A stretch of 59,697 bases of DNA from Candidatus Latescibacterota bacterium. GTDB taxonomy: Bacteria > Latescibacterota > UBA2968. The stretch covers positions 1-59,697 of the forward strand of contig JAJEDY010000034.1 in the NCBI GenBank assembly GCA_022821275.1, read 5' to 3'. Shown here piece after piece: positions 58,589 to 59,697 of the stretch (positions are counted from its first letter, which is position 1; every line of letters begins with the position of its first letter). Below the pieces are notes generated by a model, which made no database searches, had not been told where the DNA came from, and worked only from the letters and a program-made list of their open reading frames with translations. Both the position numbers and the translations under genes were made by a program.

Positions 58589-59257
58589 TTACTTCTCCTC
58601 TTCAGATTTATCATCCCGGTCTGCGCTTTGTTTTATCTTCTCCTTCAACGCCTGCATCTCGGCTTTGACCCGCTGCTTTCGCTCCAGTTGATCAAACGCC
58701 TCTTGCAACTGTGCATCGTCCGCCATCTCGGCATAAATTTCAGCGGTCGCTTCCTCGCGCGCCACATCCCGCACAAACCGATCATAAGCCTCTACACGCG
58801 CATCTTGCTGCATCTCCTGCGCCACCTGTCTGCGAATCGCCAGCGTGCTCTGCCGTGCGCGGGCAGACGCCAATTTCGCCTTCAGCTCTGCGAGCCGCTG
58901 CTTCAGCGTCGCCGTCATCTCTTCTGCTTCTGCGCGTACTTCCTGCAAGGTATTAACCGCTTCATCAATCGCCACCTTCTGAAACAGCGCTTTCCGTGCC
59001 AGTTCCTCCTCACCGGCATCCATAGCATCCTCTGCCTTGCGCGCCCACAAATCCGACTCTTCCCGCTTCTGCGCAATCCGACGCGCCAGCAACTTCTCGT
59101 TTGCCATCGCCTGTGCCACGGCGACCACCGCATCATCCAGCGCGTCCTCCATATCCAGCACCATCTGTCGCACCATCTTTTTGGGATCCTCTATCTTATT
59201 CAGAACATCGTCAACCTCAGCGCGGACCACATTGCTTATTCTCGAAAAGGCACCCAT
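58589..59257 (-). CDS. pspA: PspA/IM30-family phage-shock protein
   Basis: The 222-residue protein is almost entirely helical coiled coil. The N-terminus MGAFSRISNVVRAEVDDVLN with KIEDPKKMVRQMVLDMEDAL is the PspA/Vipp1 signature. PspA binds stressed inner membrane and, in enterobacteria, inhibits its sigma-54 activator PspF. AAGGAGAGATACC precedes ATG 59257, and a consensus sigma-54 promoter lies about 53 bases upstream of the start. Unlike enterobacteria, the nearby activator has a receiver domain, so control may be by phosphorylation as well as by PspA. Confidence 0.93.
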   Translation of the reverse strand: MGAFSRISNVVRAEVDDVLNKIEDPKKMVRQMVLDMEDALDDAVVAVAQAMANEKLLARRIAQKREESDLWARKAEDAMDAGEEELARKALFQKVAIDEAVNTLQEVRAEAEEMTATLKQRLAELKAKLASARARQSTLAIRRQVAQEMQQDARVEAYDRFVRDVAREEATAEIYAEMADDAQLQEAFDQLERKQRVKAEMQALKEKIKQSADRDDKSEEEK

Positions 59258-59309
59258 GGTATCTCTCCTTCTGGTTATTGGTTATCGATCAAACGCACAC
59301 CTATCTCTA

Positions 59310-59325
59310 TGCAATATCTGTGCCA
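59310..59325 (-). promoter_or_regulatory. Sigma-54 (-24/-12) promoter for pspA
   Basis: The minus strand reads TGGCACAGATATTGCA, an exact match to TGGCACR-N4-TTGCW. A start a dozen bases downstream would give a leader of about 40 nt before pspA. It is the second consensus sigma-54 site within 3 kb of the NtrC-type gene. Confidence 0.9.
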
Positions 59326-59382
59326 AAACACCTCTCAAATTCTATCTTATTGTTTTTTATATAAATAAAGATTTTAAGGTAT

Positions 59383-59428
59383 AAAAAAAACCGCCTGACA
59401 TTGGTGATAAAGACCAATGTAGGCGGTT
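59383..59428 (-). terminator. Rho-independent terminator upstream of the pspA promoter
   Basis: On the minus strand AACCGCCT-A-CATTGGT pairs with ACCAATG-TC-AGGCGGTT (15 pairs around a short loop) and is followed by eight Ts. It would stop read-through from the barrel gene at the window edge into pspA. Confidence 0.85.
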
Positions 59429-59500
59429 AAATACACCGCTGACCGCTTGTTTTCTCGCCTTTCATCAGCGAAATCCAAAAATCCGCAAAAATCCGCGATT

Positions 59501-59535
59501 AAAAAAAGGCTGCGATCTTATGACCGCAGCCTTTT
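59501..59535 (-). terminator. Rho-independent terminator of the barrel gene at the window edge
   Basis: AAAAGGCTGCG and CGCAGCCTTTT (59504-59514 and 59525-59535) form an 11-bp stem; the minus strand continues with a run of Ts. It lies 23 bases after the stop of the last gene. With the terminator at 59383-59428 it makes a tandem pair; the 72 bp between hold no clear gene. Confidence 0.88.
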
Positions 59536-59558
59536 GTGTATCTGGTGGGAAAGCTTAC

Positions 59559-59697
59559 TTAGAAGCCAATGGCAACAGAGACGCGAACCGGATATTCATC
59601 AAGTGCCTCAGCCCTTGAATACGATACATCCACACCCACACTCTGATCGCCTAACTTCTGACGCAAGCCTGCACCCACTGTCCACGACTCGGAATCA
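59559..59697 (-). CDS. Outer-membrane beta-barrel protein, C-terminal fragment (runs off the window)
   Basis: The last 45 codons, read on the minus strand, encode WTVGAGLRQKLGDQSVGVDV followed by a strand ending YPVRVSVAIGF before TAA 59559. Alternating residues and a terminal Phe are the barrel-insertion signature recognised by BamA. The repeated strand-turn pattern resembles PorV/UPF0164-type barrels, but too little is visible to assign a family. The 5' part lies beyond the window. Confidence 0.7.
   Translation of the reverse strand, partial: DSESWTVGAGLRQKLGDQSVGVDVSYSRAEALDEYPVRVSVAIGF

Noticed and set aside
1-59697. CRISPR array, rRNA, tRNA or intact insertion sequence
   Set aside because: No regularly spaced repeats of CRISPR size, no cloverleaf or rRNA sequence, and no transposase were noticed on reading; a tRNA search tool would be needed to be certain.

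Overview
The window reads as ordinary bacterial chromosome: dense, mostly co-directional genes with Shine-Dalgarno sites, short spacers and hairpin terminators. It comes from a Gram-negative-type organism, since it has outer-membrane beta-barrel proteins, lipoproteins and PspA. The mix of a sulfatase, paired Gfo/Idh/MocA oxidoreductases, a TIM-barrel sugar isomerase, a large DUF6785-type membrane protein, a type-2 (eukaryote-like) IleRS and a DmdA-like protein suggests a marine or host-associated candidate phylum of the Latescibacterota/Poribacteria kind. That assignment is inference from gene content only.

Layout. 1-1.6 kb: accessory patch with an amber-interrupted AAA-ATPase-like/PD-(D/E)XK gene, two HigA-like antitoxin-type regulators without a toxin, and a 12-bp tandem repeat. 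1.6-3.6 kb: two PotB/PotC-like ABC permeases. 3.65-7.3 kb: a MoxR ATPase, a GXGXG beta-helix protein and a VWA protein. 7.4-8.8 kb: FKBP lipoprotein and a TruC-like pseudouridine synthase. 8.8-19.3 kb: a long co-directional metabolic cluster (two NAD-dependent epimerases, GSAM-like aminotransferase, alkaline-phosphatase-superfamily enzyme, DUF6785-like membrane protein, two Gfo/Idh/MocA proteins, HAD hydrolase, YbdK-type ligase). 19.4-24.3 kb: two orphan ORFs, a sulfatase, a membrane protein, a sugar isomerase and argG. 24.3-26.6 kb: an AAA ATPase/TOPRIM-like pair lying between argG and argH. 26.8-33.7 kb: argH, envelope proteins, gamma carbonic anhydrase, a CXXCH-bearing envelope protein and a DmdA-like protein. 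33.8-43.3 kb (minus strand): a dimethylglycine/sarcosine dehydrogenase-like protein, ileS with an unusual leader, and a nucleotidase-barrel fusion next to an Npt-like transporter.

43.4-50.6 kb (minus strand) is the most striking region. It is a tight five-gene operon: a protein with a canonical voltage-sensor domain (S4 arginines at every third residue) but no pore, joined to a coiled-coil region and a P-loop ATPase; then three MscS-type channels and a CASTOR/POLLUX-like channel. 50.8-53.1 kb holds a RimB-like/RimK/AstE-like operon for protein glutamylation and its trimming.

53.5-59.3 kb looks like a sigma-54 envelope-stress regulon. An NtrC-type activator lies near two sequences that match the sigma-54 -24/-12 consensus. 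One drives a CmpX-like TM-helix-repeat membrane protein (perhaps with a downstream beta-barrel protein); the other drives pspA and a small membrane protein. Palindromic, direct-repeat sites at enhancer distance lie between the activator and the first promoter. The window ends inside a minus-strand outer-membrane barrel gene.

Dispersed structured repeats mark several intergenic spaces: a two-hairpin element (two copies, each just 3' of a gene), a terminator-bearing repeat (two copies), GTAGGG-type palindromes, and a MITE-like element.
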